DNA of 48,461 nt from the IMG/VR virus record IMGVR_UViG_3300009788_000035, positions 1-48,461 of that record. One strand, written 5' to 3'. The notes beneath the pieces are model-generated. The model saw only the letters and a program-made list of their open reading frames with translations, searched no databases and was not told the origin of the DNA. This document shows, piece after piece, positions 31,744 to 39,458 of the stretch. Position numbers and translations under genes: made by a program. Within the stretch, counting starts at the first letter, position 1; every line of letters starts with the position of its first letter. The DNA is from a virus.

Positions 31744-32591
31744 TAACTATACTCCTGTTTCAAACAATCCATACTTAGAAATTCAGGTTCGGCTTGTCCA
31801 TTGCACACACCTCTAAGGTGTACGATGCCTCTCCAGAATCTATCATTTTCTGTAGTATAATGTTCATCATGCTCGAAGAAGCATCCGACCACCAATCCAA
31901 ACACCTTCCTTCCGCAAGCATCTGTGTCTTCCCAGAAATCTCGCATGTGGGAGTGACCACATACACTAGACATATATGCTTTAGATACGATTGATCTAGC
32001 GTGGTTGATTCCTCCGATAGCTCTGCCCATGACTCCGCTAGTGAAGTAGTGCTTATAGCAGATGTTATCGATATTAACAGGCTTAAGAAACGGGTGTACT
32101 TCCCAACCAAACTTCTCTTCTTGTAAGTCTTCATAGCTTATATGTCCAAATAAGGAGGGGGTTTCTCCAGCAGCTCGTTCTATACGATACTCATGGTTAC
32201 CCCTACACTTCACTAACTTAGGTCTATATGTCTTCTTCTTCCATTTGGTATGCGTATTATTGTACCTATCCATAGCACACATAATCTTCTTTTGTGCATC
32301 ATGATAGGAAGCTATATCGTCTACATACCGTCTACCCTCTGCACAGACTTTACCTACGTCATACTTGCCTAGGCTACTCATATCAGCACTATCACCTATG
32401 TCTATGATAACGTCTGGCTGGTGCTCTATAATGTACTCTCCTAGCCATTTGAATCGTCTATTAGATTCACCAGGTTTGGCATGAGAGTCTGGAATGATTA
32501 GATGTTCTTGGCAACCTCTTCGCTTAGCTCTAGACACTTGATAGCTTCCTCCCTTTGTTGAATATATAGTTCCATTAGCATCTCTTGACAC
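31743..32591 (-). CDS. Calcineurin-like metallophosphoesterase
   Basis: 282 residues if the first ATG is used. Metal-binding motifs are in order: IPDSHAKPG (about 33-41), DVIIDIGDSADM, KCRGNHEYR, and CGHSHMRDF. This is the metallophosphoesterase fold, acting on nucleotides, nucleic acids or phosphoproteins. The first 30 residues overlap the upstream gene by 94 bases; a GTG start at residue 19 is an alternative. A second phosphoesterase is encoded at 45194-45670. Confidence 0.85.
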   Translation of the reverse strand: MSRDANGTIYSTKGGSYQVSRAKRRGCQEHLIIPDSHAKPGESNRRFKWLGEYIIEHQPDVIIDIGDSADMSSLGKYDVGKVCAEGRRYVDDIASYHDAQKKIMCAMDRYNNTHTKWKKKTYRPKLVKCRGNHEYRIERAAGETPSLFGHISYEDLQEEKFGWEVHPFLKPVNIDNICYKHYFTSGVMGRAIGGINHARSIVSKAYMSSVCGHSHMRDFWEDTDACGRKVFGLVVGCFFEHDEHYTTENDRFWRGIVHLRGVCNGQAEPEFLSMDCLKQEYS

Positions 32592-32707
32592 TCTTCAATT
32601 CGGTCTATCTCATCGTCATAGCTCTCTACAGAATACTCTAAGCTACTCGCTATCTCAGATAACGTATCGAATACAAAGTCGTATTCTAAATTACTTAGTA
32701 TTAACAT
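32498..32707 (-). CDS. Small acidic helical protein
   Basis: 69 residues, strongly acidic and predicted helical or coiled coil (EIASSLEYSVESYDDEIDRI, ECQEMLMELYIQQREEAIKC). AGGAGG lies 11 bases upstream of the ATG. Its end overlaps the phosphatase start. Function unknown. Confidence 0.6.
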   Translation of the reverse strand: MLILSNLEYDFVFDTLSEIASSLEYSVESYDDEIDRIEECQEMLMELYIQQREEAIKCLELSEEVAKNI

Positions 32708-32710
32708 CTT

Positions 32711-32941
32711 TTAATAGCCTCCTGCGCAAGAATAGAGTCCTTTCTCAAATCCGTCTGAATACCCTATGGAGATGGCAAGAGACAATAAATCGTACTGTGT
32801 CATATCAGCTCCTTTTACCTTCTTCATTTTCAAGTCTTCAATACAGAATTTAGGGCTATCATAGTCTGTTCTAACTATCCCCTCTAGGTACCAATCATTA
32901 TCTTCCATTAGCCCCTTAGACTTTTCATCTACACTCTTCAT
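32711..32941 (-). CDS. Hypothetical protein
   Basis: 76 residues, not recognised, mixed alpha/beta, with a C-terminal LLSLAISIGYSDGFEKGLYS pattern suggestive of a helix pair. GGAGTAGATT precedes the ATG. It sits in the leftward recombination and nucleotide operon, immediately downstream of endonuclease I. Confidence 0.6.
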   Translation of the reverse strand: MKSVDEKSKGLMEDNDWYLEGIVRTDYDSPKFCIEDLKMKKVKGADMTQYDLLSLAISIGYSDGFEKGLYSCAGGY

Positions 32942-32944
32942 AAT

Positions 32945-33457
32945 CTACTCCTCCAACCACTCTACAGGTACAATTATACCATTCTTCTTATCCTTATGTC
33001 CAACAATATGATAGGGTATACCATTATTTTTACACCAGCCAGAGTACTTTAATAGCTTCCTACTAGTTACCCAACCATCCGAACTAAATACCATTCTTAT
33101 ATCAGCATTAGGGTTATACAACTGTACTTGCTTATGCTTAGTCCTATCCGCACTTGTGAAGTAACCCTTAGTCTCTATGTAGATGGGCTCCCCACCCTTT
33201 GATACAAAGACAAAGTCAACTGTATACTTATGCCATTGTACAATCTTACTGCCTTCAGGTGGGTCTACTATAAGATTATCACTACCCATAATACCAGCAT
33301 CACGGACAACACTGAACCAATCAAAAACACATGCATTACTTTCAAATCCATACACTACCCCAGCCTTATCTAGTTGGTTGCCTACTGACAACTCCAATCC
33401 TGATCGATACCCTAACCTCTTAGCAGTCTTAGTAATTGTTGGTATCTTATTCTTCAT
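32945..33457 (-). CDS. Endonuclease I (Holliday junction resolvase)
   Basis: 170 residues, T7 gp3-type. Catalytic residues of the family are visible: Glu22 in YRSGLE, Asp80 in YTVDFVF, Glu94 and Lys96 in IYIETKG, spaced as in the T7 enzyme. It resolves branched DNA before packaging and degrades host DNA. The ribosome-binding site AAGGAGGGCTAGAG is strong. It is encoded with the exonuclease and reductase, consistent with recycling host DNA into nucleotides. Confidence 0.93.
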   Translation of the reverse strand: MKNKIPTITKTAKRLGYRSGLELSVGNQLDKAGVVYGFESNACVFDWFSVVRDAGIMGSDNLIVDPPEGSKIVQWHKYTVDFVFVSKGGEPIYIETKGYFTSADRTKHKQVQLYNPNADIRMVFSSDGWVTSRKLLKYSGWCKNNGIPYHIVGHKDKKNGIIVPVEWLEE

Positions 33458-33469
33458 CTCTAGCCCTCC

Positions 33470-33604
33470 TTACTTTTCTAGGTCTAATTTCCTCTTACCA
33501 AAAAATAGTCGCGGTGCGTCCATAATAAGATTCACTAACAAGGTGCTCAACACAAAAACAACAATTACTTTACCTACAACAATTATAGATTCTATCTCCA
33601 TCAT
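33470..33604 (-). CDS. Tiny single-helix membrane protein
   Basis: 44 residues. One long hydrophobic helix (about 6-30, IIVVGKVIVVFVLSTLLVNL) is followed by a basic end (RLFFGKRKLDLEK). The double ATG (ATGATG) overlaps the stop of the upstream gene. Function unknown. Confidence 0.5.
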   Translation of the reverse strand: MMEIESIIVVGKVIVVFVLSTLLVNLIMDAPRLFFGKRKLDLEK

Positions 33605-33756
33605 TCAGCCTTCCTTGCCTTGTCTTGTGCTGTCTTACCAGGTCTGCATACCCCTGTGGTATTCTTACAGTTCTGGTGTGTACGAGGAGTACGCCCCATA
33701 GCGTCCTTATCTCTTTGTTTCATGTATTCATGTCTGTCCTTAATACGCATCTTCAT
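33601..33756 (-). CDS. Small basic protein with paired cysteines
   Basis: 51 residues, very basic, starting MKMRIKDRHEYMKQRDKDAM and containing QNCKNTTGVCRPGKT, in which two cysteines could bind metal or form a small knot. It overlaps the zinc-ribbon gene upstream by 17 bases. No family is recognised. Confidence 0.5.
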   Translation of the reverse strand: MKMRIKDRHEYMKQRDKDAMGRTPRTHQNCKNTTGVCRPGKTAQDKARKAE

Positions 33757-33961
33757 CATCCTCATCATAGCCATCTTCCGCTTCTGCTAATCCTACCTCC
33801 ACTTCAGATAAAAGCCGCCAGTCATCTAGGTCACCTAATACCCTAGTATACTCTCTACCCCCATCTATTGCAACTGACCCACACTTACACCAATTTAAAT
33901 CATGAGTGAAGTGACTCACGATGATATCTTTACACTTTAGACACTGTAATGCTTGTCCCAT
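33740..33961 (-). CDS. Zinc-ribbon-like protein
   Basis: 73 residues. CLKCKDIIVSHFTHDLNWCKC (Cys pairs at about 7/10 and 25/27) followed by GSVAIDGGREYTRVLG is a conserved small phage and bacterial family with a zinc ribbon. The C terminus is very acidic (EAEDGYDEDDEDAY). GGAGCTAAATT precedes the start. Nucleic-acid or protein binding is likely but its partner is unknown. Confidence 0.65.
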   Translation of the reverse strand: MGQALQCLKCKDIIVSHFTHDLNWCKCGSVAIDGGREYTRVLGDLDDWRLLSEVEVGLAEAEDGYDEDDEDAY

Positions 33962-33972
33962 AATTTAGCTCC

Positions 33973-34263
33973 TTATATTCTCTTTTCTATTAACTCAAGT
34001 AGAATCATAAACATAACATCAAGATAAATATATTGAGTCTGATCCTCTTTAATTATTTTTACCAAGTTATCTAGTATGGATTGCAGTTCTTCAACATTCT
34101 CTTCACTTTCTGGCCTCGACACGGTATTAATCCATTTCACAACCTCACTTAGCATTTCTCCGTTAGATGCAAAGCTAGCCAACAGTAAATGATTTTTATA
34201 ATCATCGGCCTTAAGTTTAACTTCTTCGTGTATATCTTTATTCATTTTAGGCCTTAAACTCAT
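33973..34263 (-). CDS. Hypothetical helical protein
   Basis: 96 residues, predicted all-helical (VEELQSILDNLVKIIKEDQ, VMFMILLELIEKRI). The ATG overlaps the reductase stop (ATGA), so translation is coupled to nrdJ. Not recognised. Confidence 0.6.
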   Translation of the reverse strand: MSLRPKMNKDIHEEVKLKADDYKNHLLLASFASNGEMLSEVVKWINTVSRPESEENVEELQSILDNLVKIIKEDQTQYIYLDVMFMILLELIEKRI

Positions 34264-36323
34264 ATCTCACATTGTCCACCTGCACATGCTGCCTCTGATG
34301 TTAAGGTGGTATTATCGTTATCCTCATATACACGGGATAAGTCTACATCATGCAGCTTACCCACCATGTCCTTGTAGGTCTCTTCTGATATGTCCTCAAA
34401 TGGAGCCTGCTTATATGTGCCACCGGAATAAGGTAAGACAGACAGACCATTAAAAGAATCTTTATTATCCCACAACCACGCCCCTACTGCCTCCCATTCG
34501 TCATCTCTAACAGATATAGTACAGGACACATTATGACAGTTTTGACCGTCTATATGCCCCGGTCTAACCCACTCAGTGTTCCATCTAGATACCCTACGTA
34601 GTAGGTCATGGGATGGCTCAGTCCTCAGTATGGAGCCGTCAGGGGCCTTAATGGGTATCTTTATGATTGCATCTACATCAGGGTTAAAGTACTCAAGTTC
34701 TATCAGCTCAGGGTTGTTAGCTTCTAAGTATTTGCATAGTGTCTCTATCCTACCTATACGCATTCTGCGTATGTAATAATCGTTATGCCAGGCATGGATA
34801 CCTGAGCTTACCCCTAAGACTAAAGAAGAGGTTCCAGATGGCTTAACAGTAGTGCATCTAGCTGCTGGATTAATCCCTATTATTTTAGAATAATTAATGT
34901 TAGCGTCTACAACGCTCTTAGCTGAGGCTACCAGGTCCAGATTTGCACAAGCCCCTGAGCCTATCCCCGTCTGACCTACACCCAATAGAGCATCCCTCTC
35001 TGTGTTGACCTTCCATATATCTCGTAAGTAATGGAAGTCAGTATACGATGCCTGTAGGGTAGCTATAAGGGATGCTTTGTAGCATCTGTTGTTGAGGTCT
35101 TCTTGGTCTGCAACATCTGAGACATTGACCTCTACTAGATTGCAGAACTGGTAGGGGCGTAAGGCTATCTCACAGCAGGGATTAGTACCCCATTCTTTAT
35201 CATTAGAGAAGTATACTCCAGGTTCCCCAGCATTAGACTCTTCTATCCGTCTCCACAACAGACTGAAGTCCCGTTCAGTTACCCTATGTCTTAGGACTAC
35301 TGCTGAGTTATTAGCCCGTCCTCTCTGGGGTTGGAAGTGGTACCATGGAAGAACCTTAGTAGTCCTTATACTGCGTAAATCATCCTCAGATACACAACTG
35401 AGGTTCTTGGTTACCTCTCCATAACCAGGTTCTTTAACCGTAAGCTTTAGATCATAGAGACCTTTATCTCCGATACTCCCACTTTCTTTACCCGCAACAT
35501 CATACTCCTCTATTATTTTCCAATCTGTTATCTCAAAGTTACCCTTACTCCGTAGCATATCCTCATCATCCATAGAGAATAAAGATATCAGAGCAGAACG
35601 TCTTATTCCTCCTGCTAGTACAGCATCCCCTATGTAGCATTGTATATCATGGCACTCTATAGTGCTCAGTCGTGATCCTATCTCTTTCTTGCTGAGTATC
35701 TTCTCTAAGCTCTCCAAGCATAGCTTCAGAGGTGCAGGGCCAGGAGCCTTACCTCCGCTAGTGACCAATGGTACCCCCCTAGCTCTAATATCTGAGTAAT
35801 CAAATATAGGCTTACTTTCGCCTAAATAGTAGGATTCAAACAATACTTTGATAGAGTCGGCCCAACCCTCTATGGAATCTCCTATAAGAAACCTCTTATA
35901 TCTACTTGAGGTACCCTTGATTCTGGGCATCCTCTCTACGTGATGTCTCTGAACAGAGTACCCTACTCCCGTACCTCCTAACAATAGGAACATTGTCTCA
36001 CTAAATGAGTCTATATCCTCTATAGGGAGATAAGCACAGTTATAGATACGTGAGGGATTCAGCTCTATTGGCTTACCCCCGAACTGCATAGACCTCATAG
36101 AGGGCAGTATCTTCTTAGTGTATACTAAGCTATATGCATCCTCTATATCGGATTCCAAGCTAGGGAATTTCTTTATGTGCATGTCCTTATTTCTTGTAAC
36201 AAGTTCTTTCCAGGTCTCTCTCCGTCCTAAGTCTACATCATACTTAGCATACTTGCTGAATACAGTGATGTCACTTAACGTATTTACTGATATATCTTCT
36301 TTGATCATGTTGGGAATTTCCAT
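34260..36323 (-). CDS. nrdJ: Class II (adenosylcobalamin) ribonucleotide reductase
   Basis: 687 residues, single-chain class II type. It reduces ribonucleoside triphosphates to deoxynucleotides using vitamin B12. Redox cysteines line up with the Lactobacillus enzyme: Cys96 (RIYNCAYLP), the radical Cys383 with Glu385 (NPCCEI), Cys394 (QFCNLVEVN, 11 residues on as expected), and a C-terminal pair in CAGGQCEI. Other marks are GGTGVGYSVQRHHV and PQRGRANNSAVV. Residues about 262-325 form a segment between MLRSKGNF and LPWYHFQPQ that I would not expect in a short class II enzyme. Overlaps the exonuclease gene by 19 bases. Confidence 0.93.
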   Translation of the reverse strand: MEIPNMIKEDISVNTLSDITVFSKYAKYDVDLGRRETWKELVTRNKDMHIKKFPSLESDIEDAYSLVYTKKILPSMRSMQFGGKPIELNPSRIYNCAYLPIEDIDSFSETMFLLLGGTGVGYSVQRHHVERMPRIKGTSSRYKRFLIGDSIEGWADSIKVLFESYYLGESKPIFDYSDIRARGVPLVTSGGKAPGPAPLKLCLESLEKILSKKEIGSRLSTIECHDIQCYIGDAVLAGGIRRSALISLFSMDDEDMLRSKGNFEITDWKIIEEYDVAGKESGSIGDKGLYDLKLTVKEPGYGEVTKNLSCVSEDDLRSIRTTKVLPWYHFQPQRGRANNSAVVLRHRVTERDFSLLWRRIEESNAGEPGVYFSNDKEWGTNPCCEIALRPYQFCNLVEVNVSDVADQEDLNNRCYKASLIATLQASYTDFHYLRDIWKVNTERDALLGVGQTGIGSGACANLDLVASAKSVVDANINYSKIIGINPAARCTTVKPSGTSSLVLGVSSGIHAWHNDYYIRRMRIGRIETLCKYLEANNPELIELEYFNPDVDAIIKIPIKAPDGSILRTEPSHDLLRRVSRWNTEWVRPGHIDGQNCHNVSCTISVRDDEWEAVGAWLWDNKDSFNGLSVLPYSGGTYKQAPFEDISEETYKDMVGKLHDVDLSRVYEDNDNTTLTSEAACAGGQCEI

Positions 36324-37108
36324 AGTTGTCCTTCGTATTGTAACATGAATAGTAGTCTAGCATTCTCTAGTAAGAATTGGTCTGCATATGATCCAAACCG
36401 ATCTTTGTATTTAGCATGTACATGGTCAAACATTTCTTTCTCATTGTTAAATTCTTCTAAGTCCTTAACTAACTTGCTCTTAGCTCCGACACCAAAGAGT
36501 CCAGGTATGTTGTCTACTGTATCCCCCGTTAGTATCTGGGTGTAGAACCAACGTAAGCCCTCCATTTTAAGTATGAAGTGTAACTCTCTCTCCTTACAGT
36601 TACCAGCCCCCCAACCGTAGTGCCAACCTGGAACCATCCTTAAGTCTTTATCTCGTGATAGTATAACAGTACTGTAAATTGGGGGAACGATGTCTCCGAA
36701 GGTGCTCACTTTAGTATCCTCGTAGCACCTCTCATCCCTGCTAATAGCTTCATACTGCCTTATAGCAATAGCATCATCAGCCTCCATACCATGGACCACC
36801 TCTGCCCCACAGTTGGTACGCAGTTCTTCACGTATAGCCTCCCAGTGTGGCCCCTTCTCTGTGGGTCTATGCCCCTTGTATGGCTTGATAGTAGCTACGT
36901 CATACCTGAAGTTAGACTTATCTAGAGAGGTAATGAAGATATTCATCACAGATACTCCAGAACGTTCTTGTATCTTCTCTAGCCTGTCATACATCCTCTT
37001 CATAACCCATCCTACGGGTATATCATCCCCGTCTGAGTCTACTGCACTAGCAAACTCATACGGTATAATATCCCCATCTAGTAGACCTACTGCATCATTT
37101 GATAGCAT
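36305..37108 (-). CDS. 5'-3' exonuclease (FEN/T7 gp6 type)
   Basis: 267 residues. Acidic metal-binding motifs of the flap endonuclease family are in order: LLDGDIIPYE (Asp near 11-13), MEADDAIA (about 107-114), ILSRDKDLRMV (about 149-159), and TGDTVDNIPGLFGVGAKS (helix-hairpin-helix, about 193-210). It removes RNA primers and degrades host DNA. The ATG overlaps the preceding stop (TAATG). Confidence 0.92.
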   Translation of the reverse strand: MLSNDAVGLLDGDIIPYEFASAVDSDGDDIPVGWVMKRMYDRLEKIQERSGVSVMNIFITSLDKSNFRYDVATIKPYKGHRPTEKGPHWEAIREELRTNCGAEVVHGMEADDAIAIRQYEAISRDERCYEDTKVSTFGDIVPPIYSTVILSRDKDLRMVPGWHYGWGAGNCKERELHFILKMEGLRWFYTQILTGDTVDNIPGLFGVGAKSKLVKDLEEFNNEKEMFDHVHAKYKDRFGSYADQFLLENARLLFMLQYEGQLWKFPT

Positions 37109-37446
37109 TACTGTAGTGTTCCTGTACCTGCATTAGGCTTACTATTCCCAGTGAAGTTAAGTAATTTACCTACGGTACTACTAGGAGCGGGAGAAGTAGG
37201 GGGTGAGGGGATTAGATACGTCTCATTTTCTATAACAGAGTTCCACAGCTCGGCTGCTACGAGGCAATTTACTAAACAGTTGCTACCCGCCTCTGCTACA
37301 CCAGTTGATATATTACGTACTTCATAGGCACAGTACACCCTCTCTGTACCCCCATCCAAATACATCTCTCTCTTATGTATAGGAACTAAGTTAACTTTAA
37401 AGTGTTTATTCTCAAATAGGGTATTGGTGTCTTCAGTCTTTATCAT
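37108..37446 (-). CDS. Hypothetical protein with proline/serine-rich tail
   Basis: 112 residues. The N-terminal 75 residues are a compact mixed fold (FKVNLVPIHKREMYLDGGTE, VYCAYEVRNISTGVAEAGSN, CLVNCLVAAELWNSVIEN), followed by a disordered Pro/Ser/Thr tail. Not recognised. It overlaps the next gene upstream by 14 bases. Confidence 0.55.
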   Translation of the reverse strand: MIKTEDTNTLFENKHFKVNLVPIHKREMYLDGGTERVYCAYEVRNISTGVAEAGSNCLVNCLVAAELWNSVIENETYLIPSPPTSPAPSSTVGKLLNFTGNSKPNAGTGTLQ

Positions 37447-37774
37447 CTTTCTTGTCCTCTGCTGTTAGGAATAGCTCTAACCTAGCCATTGCATTCCACG
37501 CAACAGCAGTTATATGTAGTAGCCCTGACTCCTTATCTATTACTTCATCTTCCAGCAAGTGGTGCCGCATCATTGCATCGCTGTATCTATGGTAGGCATC
37601 ATCCAAGTGCCTCCAATTACCCCATGCATACTTCTTAGCCCCAAACTGTGATAGTTTAGTTACTGAGGATATAGCCTGGGGGAAGTAGCTAGTAAAACCT
37701 TGATAAATTTGTAGCTTATCATCATCAAACTTCATTCCCTCTTCTCCTATACTTGCTTTAGAACGGTATGTCAT
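37433..37774 (-). CDS. Nucleotide pyrophosphohydrolase-like protein (DUF5664 type)
   Basis: 113 residues from the first ATG, or 100 from the ATG at 37735, which has the better GGAGAAGAGGGA upstream. The pattern KFDDDKLQIYQGFTSYFPQA, FGAKKYAWGNWRHL, DAMMRHHLLEDEVIDKESGL and HITAVAWNAMARLEL is that of the small all-alpha dATP/dGTP diphosphohydrolase-type family widespread in phages. The conserved His, Glu and Asp residues would bind metal. It probably shapes the nucleotide pool alongside the reductase. Confidence 0.75.
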   Translation of the reverse strand: MTYRSKASIGEEGMKFDDDKLQIYQGFTSYFPQAISSVTKLSQFGAKKYAWGNWRHLDDAYHRYSDAMMRHHLLEDEVIDKESGLLHITAVAWNAMARLELFLTAEDKKDDKD

Positions 37775-38399
37775 CGTCTTCTATCTCTTTCTTAGCAGGT
37801 TCCTCATCACCGTCTAAGAACTCCTCTAAGTCAGACCCTGAGTACTTGACACCCCTACGTATCCAATTCTGTGTACTAGGCCATAACTTGGAGAACACTT
37901 CTTTATCAGGTAAACCTGTATCAAAGATAACCTCATTGTACTCCACCCCTGACACATCTATATCATCAGGGCACTCAGAAAACCCCTTACAGTTAGCATA
38001 GGTTCCCTTGTCTTTTACTTCTTCATGAACTATTTTTACATAGCACGGTCGCCCAATGAGTCCTTGTAGAGGTCCAGCACATGACTCCATAACATCATGA
38101 TTTGGATCGAGAGCTTCACAGAAATCAAACATGTTCCCTCGTGAAGCCCCTGGATTCACCCTAATGGGATAAGGGGATGTGACCATATGTTTGGTTTCAC
38201 CCTCTTTATCCTCGTATGTATCCTTTACTAGGGTTAAGATGGGAAGAAACATAGCCTTATCTTCCTTCTTCTCTCCTTTCCATTCTCCTCCGTCTTGGAT
38301 ACCTAGATCAATTAGTCCTGATAGGACAGCTAATCTCATACCCTTCTTGGGGATAGCGAAATCTCCTTTAGACTCGCCCTTAGCTACTGTTAAACCCAT
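37758..38399 (-). CDS. Single-stranded DNA-binding protein
   Basis: 213 residues, T7 gp2.5-like by length and position near the replication genes. The hallmark acidic tail ending in an aromatic residue is clear (EDDDIPF), preceded by LDGDEEPAKKEIE. The body has GMRLAVLSGLIDLGIQDGGE and PYPIRVNPGASRGNMFDFCE, typical of phage single-strand-binding OB folds. It coats single strands and recruits the polymerase and helicase through the tail. Confidence 0.88.
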   Translation of the reverse strand: MGLTVAKGESKGDFAIPKKGMRLAVLSGLIDLGIQDGGEWKGEKKEDKAMFLPILTLVKDTYEDKEGETKHMVTSPYPIRVNPGASRGNMFDFCEALDPNHDVMESCAGPLQGLIGRPCYVKIVHEEVKDKGTYANCKGFSECPDDIDVSGVEYNEVIFDTGLPDKEVFSKLWPSTQNWIRRGVKYSGSDLEEFLDGDEEPAKKEIEDDDIPF

Positions 38400-38635
38400 T
38401 ATATTTTCTCCTTTTCATTACATAAAGTCATTAGGGCATTACTATAGCCATCCCAATTACTAACACCTGCTTCCAGCAGAGCGTGTAATACTTTCCTATC
38501 TTGTACATAGCAAAAGTACTCGTCTATTGTCATAGTTACAGAATTACCCATAGTTTCTTCCGGTACATTTTTTTGATTTAATTTCTGCATTGCTAATGCA
38601 GCACCTTTTAGTTCATTAACATCCATACCACTCAT
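38399..38635 (-). CDS. Small protein, paralogue of the gene at 38641-38835
   Basis: 78 residues. It shares with its neighbour the C-terminal pattern L(L/M)(E/D)(A/S)GV..W(D/E)GY..A(L/V) and a central T(I/V)..(D/S)EY. The start GGAGTAAGTACTATG is nearly identical to the hub 15-mer. Its stop overlaps the single-strand-binding-protein start (TAATG). Function unknown. Confidence 0.65.
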   Translation of the reverse strand: MSGMDVNELKGAALAMQKLNQKNVPEETMGNSVTMTIDEYFCYVQDRKVLHALLEAGVSNWDGYSNALMTLCNEKEKI

Positions 38636-38640
38636 AGTAC

Positions 38641-38835
38641 TTACTCCTGTTCCTTAAAGGAGGCTACAGCATCCTCATAGCCCTCCCAAGCCTCAACACC
38701 TGAATCCATAAGGTGTTGTAAACGCCCCGCAGTCTTTACCAGAGAATAATACTCAGACCTCTTAACTGTCATATATAAGTTATCATCATCTTTTGTAGTC
38801 TTTGACCATATCGTATTTCTTAATGTATTATCCAT
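38641..38835 (-). CDS. Small protein, paralogue of the gene at 38399-38635
   Basis: 64 residues with MTVKRSEYYSLVKTAGRLQH followed by LMDSGVEAWEGYEDAV, a motif family repeatedly seen in small phage proteins. The ATG overlaps the upstream stop (TAATG), so translation is coupled through this run of small genes. Function unknown. Confidence 0.65.
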   Translation of the reverse strand: MDNTLRNTIWSKTTKDDDNLYMTVKRSEYYSLVKTAGRLQHLMDSGVEAWEGYEDAVASFKEQE

Positions 38836-39026
38836 TATTTAACACCTGTCTTTGCAGACATAGTTCCGAGGATACCAGATATCCCTTTAAAATTTTCTAA
38901 AAATGACTCATTAATTTTAATCTGTTGGCTGTGCCATTTAGTTGATTCCTCCATAAATTCTATTACACTTGTCGCAAATTGAAACTGATCTATTCCCTTG
39001 CCACTTATAGCCTCTATGTGATCCAT
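38835..39026 (-). CDS. Small helical protein
   Basis: 63 residues, helical, containing FATSVIEFMEESTKWHSQQI and INESFLENFKG. It resembles the next upstream protein in its FMEE(S/T)..H..Q..IN segment, so the two may be diverged paralogues. It starts at a TAATG overlap. Function unknown. Confidence 0.6.
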   Translation of the reverse strand: MDHIEAISGKGIDQFQFATSVIEFMEESTKWHSQQIKINESFLENFKGISGILGTMSAKTGVK

Positions 39027-39265
39027 TATCGATTCCCCTTCTCTATAATTTCTAATACATCTGTTATCATGAGATTAACCCGTGATTGCTTATCATTTAC
39101 ATCCGTTGTCATGAGATTAATTCGGGCTTGCTCTGCATTAATCTCAACTTGTTCCTTATGCCTTCGTTCTGTTTCTTCCATAAAATCTGTGACTATTTCC
39201 TGCATAAACTCTAATGACATTTCATTAAGGCGTTCTAGTTCCTTATCGTTACTTGTATCTGACAT
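39026..39265 (-). CDS. Small coiled-coil protein with internal repeat
   Basis: 79 residues, charged helix. The segment ARINLMTTDVNDKQSRVNLM contains a tandem repeat (ARINLMTTDV then SRVNLMITDV), encoded by repeated DNA around 39065-39130. FMEETERRHKEQVEIN resembles the downstream gene. The start has GGGAGCGATATTAAA. First conventional gene downstream of the promoter at 39430-39458. Confidence 0.65.
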   Translation of the reverse strand: MSDTSNDKELERLNEMSLEFMQEIVTDFMEETERRHKEQVEINAEQARINLMTTDVNDKQSRVNLMITDVLEIIEKGNR

Positions 39266-39294
39266 TTTAATATCGCTCCCTTATGTGAGTTAAC

Positions 39295-39390
39295 TTAAGA
39301 TTGGGGGCGGAAATACTTACCACCGGAATCACTCCGCAACGTTATAAGAATGACACCTCTAAGGCTGATGGTATAGTATTTCGTTCCCAT
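39295..39390 (-). CDS. 31-residue leader peptide
   Basis: 31 codons, MGTKYYTISLRGVILITLRS then a Gly/Lys/Arg end. The start is 5 bases after a perfect GGAGGT, but that GGAGGT forms one arm of a stem-loop at 39396-39411. It is the first ORF after the promoter at 39430-39458. It may be a regulatory leader ORF or a small functional peptide. Confidence 0.6.
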   Translation of the reverse strand: MGTKYYTISLRGVILITLRSDSGGKYFRPQS

Positions 39391-39395
39391 ATCTA

Positions 39396-39411
39396 ACCTC
39401 CCGTAGGAGGT
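39396..39411 (-). promoter_or_regulatory. Ribosome-binding-site-sequestering hairpin
   Basis: The transcript reads ACCUCC-UACG-GGAGGU: a perfect 6-bp stem closed by a C(UACG)G loop, a UNCG-type tetraloop known for exceptional stability. The 3' arm is the full ribosome-binding site of the 31-residue leader ORF. The fold would block initiation unless opened. Confidence 0.8.
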
Positions 39412-39429
39412 AACGTTCAACATATATAA

Positions 39430-39458
39430 ATAATAACGCTATAATTTATAGTTGTCAA
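39430..39458 (-). promoter_or_regulatory. Strong sigma70-type promoter, leftward
   Basis: On the minus strand a perfect -35 TTGACA (39458-39453), 17-base spacer, and -10 TATTAT (39435-39430). It lies at the end of the DNA polymerase gene (the -35 overlaps its stop) and drives the small genes, single-strand-binding protein, exonuclease, reductase and endonuclease I. The predicted start site is near 39423. Host RNA polymerase would suffice. Confidence 0.8.

Noticed and set aside
31775-32134. Minus-strand ORF of 119 codons inside the phosphatase
   Set aside because: It is an alternative frame of a well-supported metallophosphoesterase gene.
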